Shown one piece after another: positions 36,561-49,745 of a DNA stretch of 64,000 bases; position 1 is the first letter of the stretch, and each line of letters opens with the position of its first letter. Made by a program: the position numbers and the translations under genes. The notes beneath the pieces were generated by a model. The model did no database searches. It had not been told where the DNA came from and worked only from the letters and a program-made list of their open reading frames with translations. The stretch is taken from the NCBI GenBank assembly GCA_013396525.1, contig VWYX01000794.1, positions 62,001 through 126,000 of the forward strand, written 5' to 3'. This DNA comes from Chaetorhynchus papuensis (Eukaryota > Chordata > Aves > Passeriformes > Rhipiduridae).

Positions 36561-38789
36561 TGGGGGGAATAATCAGGTTACGTAATTTTCTGTCATACTG
36601 AGATCTTCATGGTTACAGGACCCTCTGGGTCTGCCACAAAACTTGAAATAGATGATAAATTGACAACATTCAACTCCTTTGCTGTTTTTTTTGTGGGGTC
36701 TACTGTGCAAGAATGGGACTTTTGCCTGTTACCCAGGGTATTTTCTGACCACAAAAGAGTTCTTTTGTCCCAGTATCCATGCTCTTGGTTTTCAGTGTGT
36801 TCACTCTTCATAGTCTTTCTGGTGTCTTCTTTCTCCTTCTGCTTGACTGTATTCAGACAACTCCAATAAAGGGAGAGGTCGCTTCCCTGCTGTCATTTTG
36901 GGAGCCTAGTTCCAGCATGGCCTGCAGACTCCTTGAGCCTTGGTAGGATCAGTCTTTGAGTGGGCAAAATTTGGAAAACATATCTACAAAATGTCAAGAA
37001 GCCTCACAAAGCTTTTTCAGGTTGAGATGTTTCAAGTCCTTCTAATGTGGTCAGGTCTCAAGACCTCTGTCCAAAGGTTAGGGTGAAAGAGTTTTATTTT
37101 TATTAATTTTTAAGAACTGTAAATAAAGCGACATTTTTCCTGGTCTCCTTCTCATGCAATAGCTGAAATGTTTTGACTGGAGCATTACAAAACAAATCAG
37201 TCTAAGGCAGCCAGCCAGCTTGGAAAGGACAAGAAGGTCAAAGCTCAGAGTAGCATAAGCTACTAAATGGATTATTTTATAATATAAAATGTTGAGTGAC
37301 TTCTATATTACCTGTTGATAGTTATCGCTCCCCTAATAGGGTAGGGAGCTGTTCCAGTAAAAAGGGAAGCTGTGGTGAAATGGAAGGCCCAGGTTTGTAC
37401 AGGTCACTGGTTTAGTGTCACTCAGAACCAAGGGCAGCCTGGGAGGATGAGGTGGCCAGTGCACAGTGTCACTATTTGGTTGCACACTTAGAGATTGTGA
37501 CTCTTTCACTTCTCGTTTTAGGTTTAGGAAACCTCTGAACCACAGAGCTTTATAACGAGCAAGCTGGAATACAGTCAAGCTCTTTGCATCAGTAAAGGAC
37601 TCCAAAGAGCTGGTGAATTTAGGGATTAGCTGCTGTGCACTTGTTTCTCAGTAAGGATGTTAGTAATCTTTTACTCAAGGTTCTTTATGGGTATTAGATG
37701 CCATCATTAGTCCTTTCAGTTGGTTAGAACCATTTCTTTGTGAAATTTCTGTGGGGAGAAGGAAAAATAGGAGATCTCAGGCAGAAATTCCAATAGCTGA
37801 CTGTTAGAAAATTTTTACTGTGTTAAAGGCAATCCAACTTTAAATTCTACTTGCCCCATCAGTGATGAAAGCTGGATGTCTTGCACATGTGATGTACATA
37901 TTTTTAGGCATAAATGGAAATAACATTCATGTGTGGTGCATATAACAGTGAAAGACATTAGGTTCAGGAAAGACAGGTTCTTTCTGTAGGATCTTAGTTA
38001 AATTCTTGACATAAAGCTAAATGCGGTGCTGTAATAATGTAGCACAATAAGGAAGCAATCTGGAGGTGACTGATTAATAATGTATCATTTCATAAGATGT
38101 GTAGAAGGATTGATGTGCACCGAAGTGCAAAGCTGGGGCTCTCTCCTCATCCATGTGAGATGTTAACACCTCCTGTGAACAGTACAAACTTGGTAGATGA
38201 CTGCTTAGATCGCTGGATGCCTCAGGCTTGGATTGGATATGCATAAGAACAAAGTTTTGGGTTTTGTTTGAGGCTATGTATGATTTGATGTTTAGGCAAC
38301 TGTAAGAGTTGGCTCAGACTCAGGAAAGTTTGTGATGCTTCTTGGGATAACCTAGAACAGCGTGTAAATGACAAGGGCTGACTGTGAGCAAAGGGTCTGA
38401 AAGTTAAATGGGTATTTTGATTGAGTGGTGCCAGGCAGGACTCAGCAGTTCTGGAAATCTGAAGTGACTGCTTCTTTTGGGGGTTATGTCCATTAAATAT
38501 TCTTTCCTAGTTGAGGAATTTATTTAAAGAGGATGTAGTCATTTCTTCCTTTGCTTTAAGTGTTAAGTGTACTCCCTCCATGGCAAATGAAGCTTTGTAC
38601 ATGTGCTTTGAACACACTTTACAACAATACTCTGGTTGCTGTCTACAGTTTTTTTTTTTTTTACTGTTCCCATTTAGGTGCTGGAAAAGATCATTTTGGG
38701 AACTGCCTATTTTTTTTTTTTTAGTTGTTGATCGTGTGATATTGTTCTGTGCAGAATGAAAGGAGAGTCAGCATTTCCTAAACAGAAAC

Positions 38790-39245
38790 TAGTCTATGCC
38801 TTTGATCATCCTTGCTGCCCTCCTCTGAACCTCTTCCAAATTTATTAAATCCTTTTGGAAAGAATGGGACCAAGACTGCATGCAGCATCCAAGGTGTGGG
38901 TGCACCATGGGTTTGTGTGGGTGCATAATGATGTTTTCTGGTTTGATCTTTACCCTTCTATTAGAAGTTCTGAATTTTTAACACTAGAATTGCTTTTTTG
39001 ACTGCTGCCAAGAACCAAACTAGAGTTTTCATCACTGTCTATTAAGACTAGAAGTGGTAATGATTCATCTCATGGCACATCCGTTTATTTATGAAGAGAA
39101 TATTGAATTTCCCATGTTCGGTGCTTTACCTTTACTTACATTGAACATTATCCAATTGCTAAGTCTCCTGAGAGTCTTGGACAGTTCTTTACCATCAGTC
39201 TTCATCCCTGTTTCTTTGAATAACTCTATCATTAGAAATGTTGGC
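38790..39245 (-). mobile_element. Old CR1/L3-type LINE fragment, minus strand
   Basis: On the + strand the order is ctgccctcctctgaacctct, ccaaatttattaaatcctttt, gaccaagactgcatgcagca, tccaaggtgtgggtgcaccat, then ttgactgctgcc and acattgaacattatccaattg with tcctgagagtcttggacag. This is the bottom-strand order of the region just upstream of the CR1 3' UTR (compare ccctcctctgaaccctttcc, gaactgcacgcagtattcaag, ggtgtgggcgtaccatgg, cacattgaatttcatctgcc in reptile and bird genomes). It is heavily diverged, with no open reading frame, so this is an old insertion opposite to the gene. Confidence 0.7.
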
Positions 39246-40320
39246 TCCTATATGACATAATTTCTTTGGTATTAAACCTCATAAAGGAGGTGTAAATTTT
39301 ATACAGGAAAAATAGATGAGATGAAGGGGTCTGTATTGTGTCGCAATAGAGAGGTAACAGGAAAGGCCTCTCCCCTGCCAGTACATGCTGTTATCTACAG
39401 ACAGATCCTGACAAGCACAGTTGGACTCTTACTGAAAACAGAGGAATGAGAGATAAAGCATCACACAATATAATGAGCTTGAGGGAAATTGTATTCCTTT
39501 GCACTGTAGTGCATTGGTTCTGAAAAGAAATGGGAGAAGAATAAGAAGCATGGCACTGCTTTTGGTATGTCTTGTCAGAAATGACCATGGTAGGTGAGTT
39601 GCAGGTCTTGGTGTTGATATGCCCATGGAGTTAAGTCCTATGACTGAGAAGAAAAAAATAAAATTAAAAAAAAAAATTGCAGGTTTATTTCAAACAGGCT
39701 GAAAAATCTATTGTTCTGTAAGAAGCATGCTTTTGTTAGAACTATTTTACACTAATTTTATGCTAGATTTATTCGAAATAAGCAAGTAGAAGCAAAGCAA
39801 AAAAAAAAAAAAATTCTTAAAGAGAATGGTCATTCTAAAAGAAGTTTGTCTCCTTATCACAGTGTACCTTGTTGTTGTGTGGGGAGCCTAAGCTTGCCTG
39901 TCTGTTTATAACGGGGGAAACAGTGGAACAGGCAGTCATTGAGATTTACTAGGTAGCAGGAAAAAAAGCAATCTGTAAGGAGGGCCGTGTCTTTACAGTA
40001 GGCAGCAATGCACAAGCAAAGTGCTGAGTGCCAGCCCAGCCTGGGGGGAAAACACTCCTGAGAGTGGCACAGAAAATGGTGGGATCACAGTGTTGGTTCT
40101 TGCAGACAAGAGCGAGTCTTCTTCAGGCTGCAAAGAGCTCAGCTCTGCTTGAGGAGTTGTTTTTTTAGCAGTGAATGCTTTCTGCAGAAGTCACTGAGCG
40201 AGGAGAGGCGGCGTTAGCCAGTTTGCAAGGCAAGTCTTATTCCATTACTTAACAGGGAGGCACGTGAGCTATGTAAGCAAAAACACACGCCAGGGTGTGT
40301 GTGTTCATCAGTCAGCATGT

Positions 40321-40363
40321 GGGGTGTGTGTAATTGGCAGACACACACCTTGGAACATGTTCC
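40321..40363. repeat. GT/AC hairpin followed by a 12 bp palindrome
   Basis: A 9 bp perfect stem (ggtgtgtgt at 40323-40331, acacacacc at 40341-40349) has a 9-base loop and is followed at once by the perfect palindrome ggaacatgttcc at 40352-40363. The inner gaacatgttc fits the p53 half-site pattern RRRCWWGYYY, but only one half-site is present. Confidence 0.5.
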
Positions 40364-42668
40364 TGCACCTATAAAATGGCCATTTAGTTTAGTTTTATTA
40401 AGGAATGTAAATACCCTCTGCTAGCTAACAAAATTCTCTTTTTTATAAGTAAAATTGAAACATTGTTCTTTCATGCGTTTAATGCTGAAGTGTGTTAAAG
40501 TCTTTAAATTCCTGTTTTAGTGCTTAAGTACTAGTTTGCTCTGATATCTGTGCTTCTCTGTTGTCTTCATGCACTAACAATTCCATTTGAGTGGATGTGA
40601 GGAAATGTAACTTGACTTCATCCTAGATTTCCCCATTGATTCCTGTTCCTTGTGCCCCTCTGAGCTTCCCCACCTGTACTTAGAAACAATACATATCCCA
40701 GAGGAGCTGCAGTGCAAACCTTATTCTTCACCCAGAAGGACTGGCTTCAGAGGATATTACTCTTAAATGATGGTTTGATTCTGTGTATGAGCAGGGAGGG
40801 ATTTTATGATGTTGCTTCTGTGCCTGCTCTCCAGAAGTGTTGTCAAGGGATGGAAGAGTGCAAAGAATCAGAGTGACATGGAAATAGGTTGTGCTCCTTG
40901 CTGCAGTGCTGGCAGTGTACTACCCATAGAAGACTGACACCTCCTTATTGAAGACCTCTGTTTCCTCTGTGCATCGTGAACAAGAGTGATGGAAACAAAG
41001 TGAAGGAGCTGTAAGTGCTGTAGGCACTGTAATTGAGGCATTAGGTGCAGTTCCGTCACTGCTTCTCCAGAAATTGCTGATTAACATTCACAGAGCTCAA
41101 AATTCTTCCCTCTGTGCACACTCACTGCATGTGAAGGGATTTCAGAATTATGGCTGAAGGGAAAGTCTTGTGTTCCCTCTTTTTTGGGTTACTTTTTCAG
41201 TTGTCTTTCCAGTGGACGGAGCAGGGAGAGGAGAGAAGCCACCACTGAAGGCTCTAGATCATGTGCAAGGCTTGTACAAGACCATTACTGGCTTTGTAGA
41301 TAATAGGACTCTGTCCTGCCTTTGTTTTTCATGTGAAAACAGAGTATGTTTCACAGGAGATGCCACATCACAAATAAAGAAACTGTTTAAGCAGACACAT
41401 TTCCACAACAAAGGCATATTTTGACGTCATCTGCCAGCAATGCTGTGACAGAACACAAATAATGTAGGCTCTTGGAAAAGGAAAACTATTAATTGGAACC
41501 ATTAACCTTCTGAGACAGTGAATACATTTTGAAATAAATGATTTTAATTAGTACTGTTCTAAGAGAAGAGAAGTTGTGGTTTGATTCAAAATTGCCAGAA
41601 TTTGTGTACCTGGCGTGCCACCTGAAGTTTTGGGCTCACAGAGAAATCCAATCATTATTCAAATGGTAGCCTGGTTTGTTTTGGTTTTTTGTTTTTCTTC
41701 TGTGGTAGAATTTCCTTGGGTTTACATTTTATTCATGTGGATCTTATTCTCATAAAAATACCAATACAAAAGATCTTAACCTGGAACTCCTTCAGTCCAT
41801 GCTCAAACTGTTTTCTTTTCCCATAAGCTGAGGATTGCATTTGATTCCAACACTGGAATAATTTAAGTATATGCTTTACTGTAAAGCTCAGTGTGTATTT
41901 GAATGTTTGCAGAATTGGAATTCTAGGAACTAGAAAAAAGGTGGCTAAAGTCAGTATCTGATTAGGCAGAAATACGCCATGCGTACAAACTGGGCTGAAA
42001 CAATGCTTGTTTTGGCAATTCTGAATGCTTTGAGTTTTAACATTGTCCGCTTATATAAATATATTTGTATAATATATCTAAATAATAATTATATTAATAT
42101 AATCGCTTGTTTTCTACTTTTCCCATATAATAATGGAGTGACAGAACTAAGCTTTGCCCCGAAGGAAAAAACTGAGAAAAACCGTGTGGGATATAAGAGT
42201 TCTCCCACCTCACTGAAGATGAGGGAGAGAGTGAAAATGAACCCGGTGCTTTCTCAGTCAGATGGTCCTGCTGCCCTGGGCTGATAACTTTCTGCACAGG
42301 TACATGGTGCACAATCATCTTCTGTAGATACACCAGATAAAGCTGGTTTTGCCTGGAGAATTATTCTTGTATGGAACACTAGAGTAAATCTCTCGCTGCT
42401 TCAGTTAGAGCTTTGAGCAGCAGTGATGTGTCTAAATGTTGGCTTGTACTGATAAAAAACATTCTGGGGTAGAAAAAACCCCACTTCCAAGTCCTGACCT
42501 CATCCACAGTGTGGTCTCTTCCAAAGGGGTTGTTGGTGTAATCGTGTTCACATCTTGATTCCATCATTTCAGCATCACCAACCCGTTCAGCCCCTCACCA
42601 AGTATTTGCTTTCTTGAAGGAAATAAAACAACAAATGTCAGGGTCCTGAAGGTGAATTTTCTTTCATT

Positions 42669-42682
42669 TGTGTGTGTGTGTG
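42669..42682. repeat. Short (TG)n run
   Basis: A short run of about seven TG units within the long intron; ordinary microsatellite. Confidence 0.7.
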
Positions 42683-43609
42683 TTTCACTAGGGTACAGTG
42701 AAACAAAGACTTTTTATAATATTGAATGTTTTTGTGGTAGAATGGGTTGTTGTGGTGTTCTCCCCTGTGGAAGAATATAAAGGTAGTCTGTTATTACTCT
42801 ATATTTTCCTTGGTTTTTTTTAATGGTTGCTTCAACTGTGATTCCCTTTTCTCTAAGGATTAGCTGTTGCACCTGATTCTCTGTTTCTTACTATCACAAT
42901 GGTCCTGGGCATTACATGCTTTTGTTTCAACAGTCATCTTATTCATGCACATGAAATTATTATTAAATTTTCTGGTTTTGCTTATCTGAATATTAGCTAA
43001 AGGATGATAAATATCTGGACACTTGGTCTAATTTTATTTCTTTAAACAGAGACACCTGTTATCTCTAGTTATCTAATTTCTTTGTTACCAAGAACTGGAA
43101 GAAGAAACACTGAACATTTTGAAAATTTTGTGCGCAGGTTTTTAAATTACTCTTCAGATTCCCCAAACTTGGGATCAGCAGATGGCAGTCAAACCAAAGT
43201 TCCATCTCTTAGCTTGTGTGGAGATTTCCAAATACTGTGCCTGTAGGAGAAAGTGGGAAGAGAGACTCTGTGGCAGAGTTGTGTCAGAAGAGATGTTCTT
43301 ACACATTTGTAAAGAGATATAGGTTTGTTGTCAGACCTTAGAAAAGAGGAGCTTTGATTTCTGTCTGTCTGGGATTTGCATAGGGTATTTGTTTCGGGTC
43401 TTTGGACTTGGGAAGCTCTTGAATTATTTTTTTTTACAGTATCTGTGAATGTTTTGAAAAGACAAAACTGCTGATTAGGTTGTCTCACTACAGTTCTAGA
43501 GATCTGTCCATTTAAAAATATTTTCTTATTCAATATTTTTTTTGAAAGAGCTTTTTTTTTTATACCTGGATTGCCTGTTTCACTAGGGAGTAATGTGTTT
43601 TTTTATTAA

Positions 43610-43676
43610 TCAGTTTTGGGGGGTTTTTTTGTTTGTTTTGGTGGTTTTTTTTTTTTTTGTTTGGTTTTTTTTTTTT
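43610..43676. repeat. T/G-only low-complexity tract
   Basis: Nearly 70 bases contain almost only T and G, including runs of T interrupted by gggggg, gtttg and ggtgg. It is low-complexity and might be a decayed retroelement tail on the minus strand, but no body is recognisable. Confidence 0.7.
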
Positions 43677-45957
43677 AAAACCATATGTTTCTTTAATTCA
43701 TGGTAGTTAATGCTTATGAAGACAATAATTTTTTTTTACACTTTTTGCTTGTATTTTAATTATTTTTGGTAGGATATCAGCTAAGTGGCTGAAGACTATT
43801 CAGTATTATATGGTCTTTTTATTTACATCCTGTTCTAAATAGTTGTGATGCTTGTAAACCAGTACAGCTGTATTTAAGTTGTTGATGGAGTAGTTTCCTA
43901 GAGCTGCACCTTCCATGTAACACTGTTATCCCAAGGCTTAGTTACTGAAAGCATGAGAGCTGAAAGGAGTTGTAGGGTTTGAAGTATCATTATGCATTTA
44001 TTGTACTGTTATTTTGTTATATTTTCATGTTTTTCACTTTACAATGTCACTGAACTTCAACCACTGCTTTTTTTTTTCATTTATATTGCAAATTCTGTCT
44101 TCTGTTTTCTTGTGTCTGCCATTAGGAGGGGAGGGGGAGAAAAAACAACCCTAATCGAAAACAAACCAACAAAACAAAAAACTTTGTGGGAAAAATACTC
44201 AAAGGTTTTATCATGAGTCAGTATTTTCAGTTCACACTTCACATCTCCCTTTCCCCTGGAGGGATTAACACTGCCTATTAATTGAAGAGCACAGTTTATA
44301 CTGAGCATTATTTAACATATGCTGGTGGAATTGCTGTACTTCCTGTTTGTATTCACAATAATAGGTTTCTGAAGAGTTGCCTTTGTATGAATACCTCACT
44401 GACATTTGAGGCAAGTTTATTCATGTCTTGGAGTAAGCACGAAAGAGTAATGTGTTGGAACACTGCTAAAGAAGGAAATCTCTTTGTGTTTCATAAATGA
44501 TACCCCTAAAGCCTTTTAAAAATCTGTGTTTTTAAATGACAGCTCTGCAATGGTTTTGTTTCTTTGCTTTATGTTATTCTGGCTTGAATTGGCTCTTGTA
44601 AAGCATAAAGGGAAAATTGTGGCTTCAGCAAGGAATCTTCTCTGCACCTGGAGTGCTTTGCCAGGAAGCCTGAAATACTGTCACATGGAGTAGCAAATCT
44701 GCAGAATGTGTTAATGTTAAAAGGAAGTGAAAACTTCATAACAAACGAGCTATTAATGCAAGTACAAATTTCCTTGTATGTCTCTTAGTCCCATTTAAAG
44801 TCACTTGTGAAAAATCAGGGGGCCATGGGGAGCCCAGGGAGTGAAGGTTTCCAGCAGACTTTGTGTCCAAGTTTTGTCTGTAGTGGTTGTGGGACTGCAG
44901 AGTTCCTGCGATGGCCAGAGCTGATAATACATGATGGAGATCAGGTCAGAACTAATTAGGTTTTATTATCAAAAGTCATTTGCTAATGCTTACTGACCAT
45001 CTGGTTAGTTCTGAAATTTATTTTGAGTCTCCAGAGAAGGAGAAAAAGATCAGAGATAACAGTAATAGTGACTTTTTTTTTTATATGAAAGTTGAAATTA
45101 TTAAAAAACACTTAGCCTCTCTTAAGGGGTTGAAAGCCCTCTGATAGTGTTTATATTTGTTATTTATTTGTTTAAAGTGCACAAAATTTACACTGGGCTG
45201 AATCACTGGTTCTGTTTTCTTTACCTCTTAATTAGTTTTTACCATGCTATGTAGGCACACCGCTGCTCTCCAGGATGTGTGGTTTCTTACATTCCAAAAT
45301 ATGTACAAAAAGTAAGAAATAGGAGGATATTTTTTTCTTCTTTAAATTTAAGCTGCTAGCTGTAGCTTTGTATATTTGCCAGTTAAAATCTCTGATGAAA
45401 ATACTGCAGAAAAAAAAAAACAGTCTTGTGTTGTTGTGCTCTTAGTTTCACTTCAGTTTTCATCTGGTTTGTAAGTGACACCCCAAAGATATTGTGTGTT
45501 TAATCCTGAAATCATCTTCGTCCTGTTTTATAGTCTGAGAGGGGAAAAAAAATGTGGGGAATTTCCTTTTAAGATGCCCTTGTTTCCTGCCTTCTCTTTA
45601 ATCTCCATGCAAGACATGCTTCCCAGAGAAGTGTCAGCTGGCAATTGCTAGCAGTAGCAATTCTGTATGTGCAGGCCCTGAACTGAAAAGAAATTCAGTC
45701 AAATTACACATAAACCTGAATTCACAGAAATTTAAAGTAACTTGGCAACACCTCTCCCCTATGTGCCAGTTTTGATTTGCATGCCTGAAGCCCTGCCTGT
45801 GTCTGGTCTGCTGACAAGGTGACATTTGTGACATTATTGGTGTAGCTGGGTGTCCAAGAGCTGCATTTCTCTGGCTAAGCTAGCAGAAGGCTCTGGTGGA
45901 GACTTTCTGCTGATGTAGCTGTACCTTTTCTCCAAATTATGTGAGCCAAGCAAGGCC

Positions 45958-46154
45958 AAAAAAAAAAAAAATAGTCTCAGTTCTTTCTGATTCTTTGACT
46001 GCTATCAAAACCTGTATACCCCTAAAGAAATAATGTCCAGCATTAACCACTCTGACTGAAACATTCTGGGCTTGCTCTTAAAAAAAAAAAAAATTGTCTC
46101 TTGAAGTTTTCATGACAACGTTGCAGATGATTCTGAGAATTAAAAAAAAAAAAA
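45958..46154. repeat. Cluster of three A tracts
   Basis: Runs of 13-14 A occur at 45958-45971, 46080-46093 and 46142-46154. The first two are followed by tagtctcag and ttgtctctt, which are weakly alike, so local duplication is possible. Confidence 0.55.
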
Positions 46155-47203
46155 GAATAATTTGTCTAGATTAAATCAAGTCTCTGAAAAACTCCAGGCT
46201 CTTTATCTTTGGAGCATTGGTGATGATCCAAACAGGAGGATTGCTTTCCCTGGAAGGATTCACCTAGATTTGGCCATGGAAAATATATTTGCTCAGCAGA
46301 TTTAATCAGCTTATCACAAAGTTCTGCAAGCATCTTCTCTGTGTTTTGGGTAGTCTGGACAACATACTGCTTTCTGTGTAGCTGCAGCCTCATCCTCCAT
46401 GATGTCTTGTCTGCAGAGCACGAAGCTGGACTTTGGGCTTGGGGAGAGGAAAGAGCTGGGAATTCTGAGGTCCCCTCACTGACCTTTGTGGCAAAGAAAA
46501 GGGCAGAAGTATCCAGAAAAAATCGTAGTATCCTGAGTGGATGTTAGCTCTCTGGATTTTATGGTCGTCATGGCACTGTGCTGCAGACAGCAGGCAAGCA
46601 GGGAATACTCATCCTGTTTGCAAATGACATTGTTGAGATGTTGCTTGTGGTCATATTAGATGCTTGTGGAGAAGCAGAGGTCTAATTGTAGCTGCACCAG
46701 AGCTCTTAAATAGCATCCATTTAGTCACCCAGGCTTTGAGAGAAGTCTGTGTTTGGTTGTGATGCTGGTAACCACTGCACCACATGCCTCCTTAGGGGCA
46801 GAAAAAGAAGCCAAGTCTTAAAAGAAATAATTTCTCTGCTGCCTTGCAAATAGTAGTGCAATCCACAGGCTACGTATCTGTGGTGGGGTTCTCGGGTGGC
46901 TGGTCCCTGCACAGAATAACATCCTCCTGCTACCACAAATTGTTCTCATCATCCAGATGGAAAGTGTCTGGGCTGTGTATTGGCTATTTGTGTTAGCAAA
47001 TGCAGGAAGGCTCCTGGGAGCCGTGGTGATAGACCAGCACCATGTACAGGAAAAAACCTGTCCCTGCCAGCCCCAAGAGGTGAGGACCCCAAGTTGCCCT
47101 TCTGTCAGCAGCGTGCCCACAGGATAGACTCTTTGGTTTTCCTTGCAGACAGCTCTTCCTTTAAGCTTCAGAAATAAAACCTCCACAGAATCTGATAAAA
47201 GGT

Positions 47204-47258
47204 TGTGTGTGTGTGTGTGTGTGTGTGTGTCCAGACCTGCAGCTTGATTTTGTTCTCC

Positions 47259-47291
<33 letters not shown>
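47204..47291. repeat. Paired (TG)n microsatellite interrupted by 30 bp
   Basis: TG runs at 47204-47230 and 47261-47291 flank a 30 bp non-repetitive spacer that starts ccagacctgcagcttg. The His-Thr repeat reading frames on the minus strand at 46818-47324 and 47161-47505 are translations of this CA/TG repeat and are not genes. Confidence 0.9.
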
Positions 47292-47294
<3 letters not shown>

Positions 47295-49621
47295 GGAGTC
47301 CTGCCGGAGATTTCCCAAGTGCAAAGTATTTGTTTGAGGGATTACTTATGGATGGCCCAGTGCCAGTGAAAATATCTGCTCTGAGTACAGCAACAATCAA
47401 AACCCAAACAAAGCGTTTTAAGATATATGCTGAGCAGTATGGGGATGATATAAAAATAGTTTGGTGTTTTGCTCTGGGATGGGACAATGTGGCCAGTGCC
47501 CACACGGTGCTGTGGAGGAGGCTCGGAGATCAGCATCACTCCTTCAGGGAGTTCAGCCACTGTCAGATAAGGGAACATGGCTTTTATCATTACAGTTTTA
47601 AACTTGGCTGATTAAAAAGAAGGCAAAAGCGAATGGGGAACGAAGATGGAATAAAAATATCTATTTGTATTCCTTGTAAGTTGAAGGAGATAATTACGTT
47701 GAGTGGATAAGCGGCTACCTGGTGACTAACGGGGATAAGTGGCTAATGAAAGAACCGCCTTCAAAAAGCTATCAAAGAGAAAAATGGCTCATAGCAATCA
47801 CTGCCATGCAGTGTCACTGAGGTAAGCATCTTAGCCAGATTACACGATGGATTTTCTGTTTGTTCAGGTAATAAAATTATCCAGATTTTAAGAAGAAATA
47901 TTATATAAATGTGTTTTGTCATGTCTGTGTCTTAAAATGAATCTAAGTCCTTAAAATTGATTATTTTAGTCACTCTCTGCTTCCTGGAGTTTGGAGGGTC
48001 CTCACCAAGTGGAGGCTGAAGGTTTTGAGACACAAAGAGCAGCAAAGTTGTGGTAACTCTTCCTTTGCACAGCACGTTCTTTATTTGCTGCAGCATATGT
48101 GTGGTAATTTGCCCATCTGGATTTGAGTCATATGCTTCCTCTCAAGGAAAACGTGCGTTCCAGCCACCATGGCAGGGAACCTGAAAGATAAAATGTGGTT
48201 ACCATATATAAAAGTATAAATAATGCAACTTCTTGTCATCAGATGAGTCACGGTGGTTCCAAGTCTGTAAGTACATGCTCAGCTTAAAGTATGGAAAGTA
48301 CACAAGTAATATTTCTTCTCTGACAAAGGTATGTGTGAAATGACACGTTAAAATAGGTAATTTTTGTATAATAATGGTTGCTCATTTTCTAGTTTAGAGC
48401 AGTTTTCTGTTTTATACAGTTCTTTATGAGAGAATATGTTGTTGCAAGCTTTTTTATTATTATTTTATTTTTATTATTGGTTTTATCGTGTTGGCTGTGG
48501 AAATATTGCCAAATCCTTCGTGGTGAGCTGTAGCAAAAACACATGGGATTAATCAATATGCGAAATAATATATATTATTTCACTTTTATAGGGTAGGAAT
48601 CCCATGTGTGCATGCCAGTGAATTTTGTTCAAGGAAACCTTTCTCTTGCACTGCTACTTATCACAGAAGTAGGAGTAATGTTATAGTTGCATTTTTAAAA
48701 ATCCAGCACGTTACTCTGAAGGTAACTGGGATTTTATTTGGTTGCTTTCTCACCATGCTGTCAATTAACTGGGACAAAAATAAAACCTCCTTCTATACAG
48801 TGTGAATAGGCAAGCAGAAGAGCAATGCGGAGCTGTAGTCCCCTCTGCCCTGTATGCAGCAGGTGAATGTTAACATGCACTTGTGGGTGCAGATACCTCT
48901 ACAGAGTATAGGCATGCACAGCTTACAGTTTTACCTGCCCAGATCTATTTGACAGCTTTTGAAGATACTGAAATAGTGCAGTAAGGAGCAGTACTGCAGA
49001 CAGGTGAGATCACAGCCATGATTTTCTGACATTCCCGTGCAACTTGGATAGTTTCACACACAGTAGCAGACCAGTACCTTTTGTAAATAAACAAATGTCA
49101 GAGATGATGAACAGTTAACTAATTGAAACTGTCCACCCCCAGCCTGCTTTATAAATGGACTGCCATTTAGCAAGTCAGAGAGGGCTGCCCATTTTTTTTT
49201 TTTCTGATGAGTAGATGGAAACTATTTTCTTCTAAGCAACATTTTCAATAAAATGGATTGATGTCAGGTTCAGTAATGCATGTAGAAAAACTTGGTAATT
49301 TACTGAGGTATGTGATGGTTTCTCTGGCATAAGTTTGATGTAGCTGCATTACTCAAACTGTGGCTGTAAGGAGCTTTCTCTAAATCCATGTCAATACAGT
49401 ATTTAAACCACACCACACAAAACCCCCTCATGTAGTGCCATTTTTATATGTCCATGCTATATAATTTTTGAAAAAGCTTTGTTGAATGAAAATGTATTAA
49501 CTGTCCTTGTGATACTTTTTGGTTAATCGTGGGATTGGCTCCTGCTTGTGCATGTAAGAAATGACTGTGTTTAATTAGGATATGGTAAGAAGTAAATCTA
49601 AAATACATGATTAATTATGTC

Positions 49622-49745
49622 TAGAATAATCATAAAATCATGGCCTGGTTTGAGTTGGAAGGGACCTTAAAGATCAGCTAGTGCCAAGGCAGGGACACCA
49701 TCCACTAGACCAGGTTGCTCAGGGTCCCATCCAGCCCACACCTGA
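49622..49745 (-). mobile_element. CR1 LINE 3' end, minus strand
   Basis: On the + strand: aatcataaaatcatggcctg, then tttgagttggaagggacctt, aaagatcagctagtgcc, gcagggacaccatccactag and accaggttgctcagggtccc. This is the reverse complement of the avian CR1 3' terminus (aatcatagaatcatagaatgg tttgggttggaagggacctt aaagatcatctagttcc). Similarity is high, so it is younger than the other CR1 pieces here. Only about 125 bp remain, a typical 5'-truncated insertion, opposite to AFG2A. Confidence 0.9.

Noticed and set aside
46818..47505. Minus-strand reading frames of 168 and 114 residues with His-Thr repeats
   Set aside because: They are translations of the TG/CA microsatellite, with no protein family similarity in the flanks.
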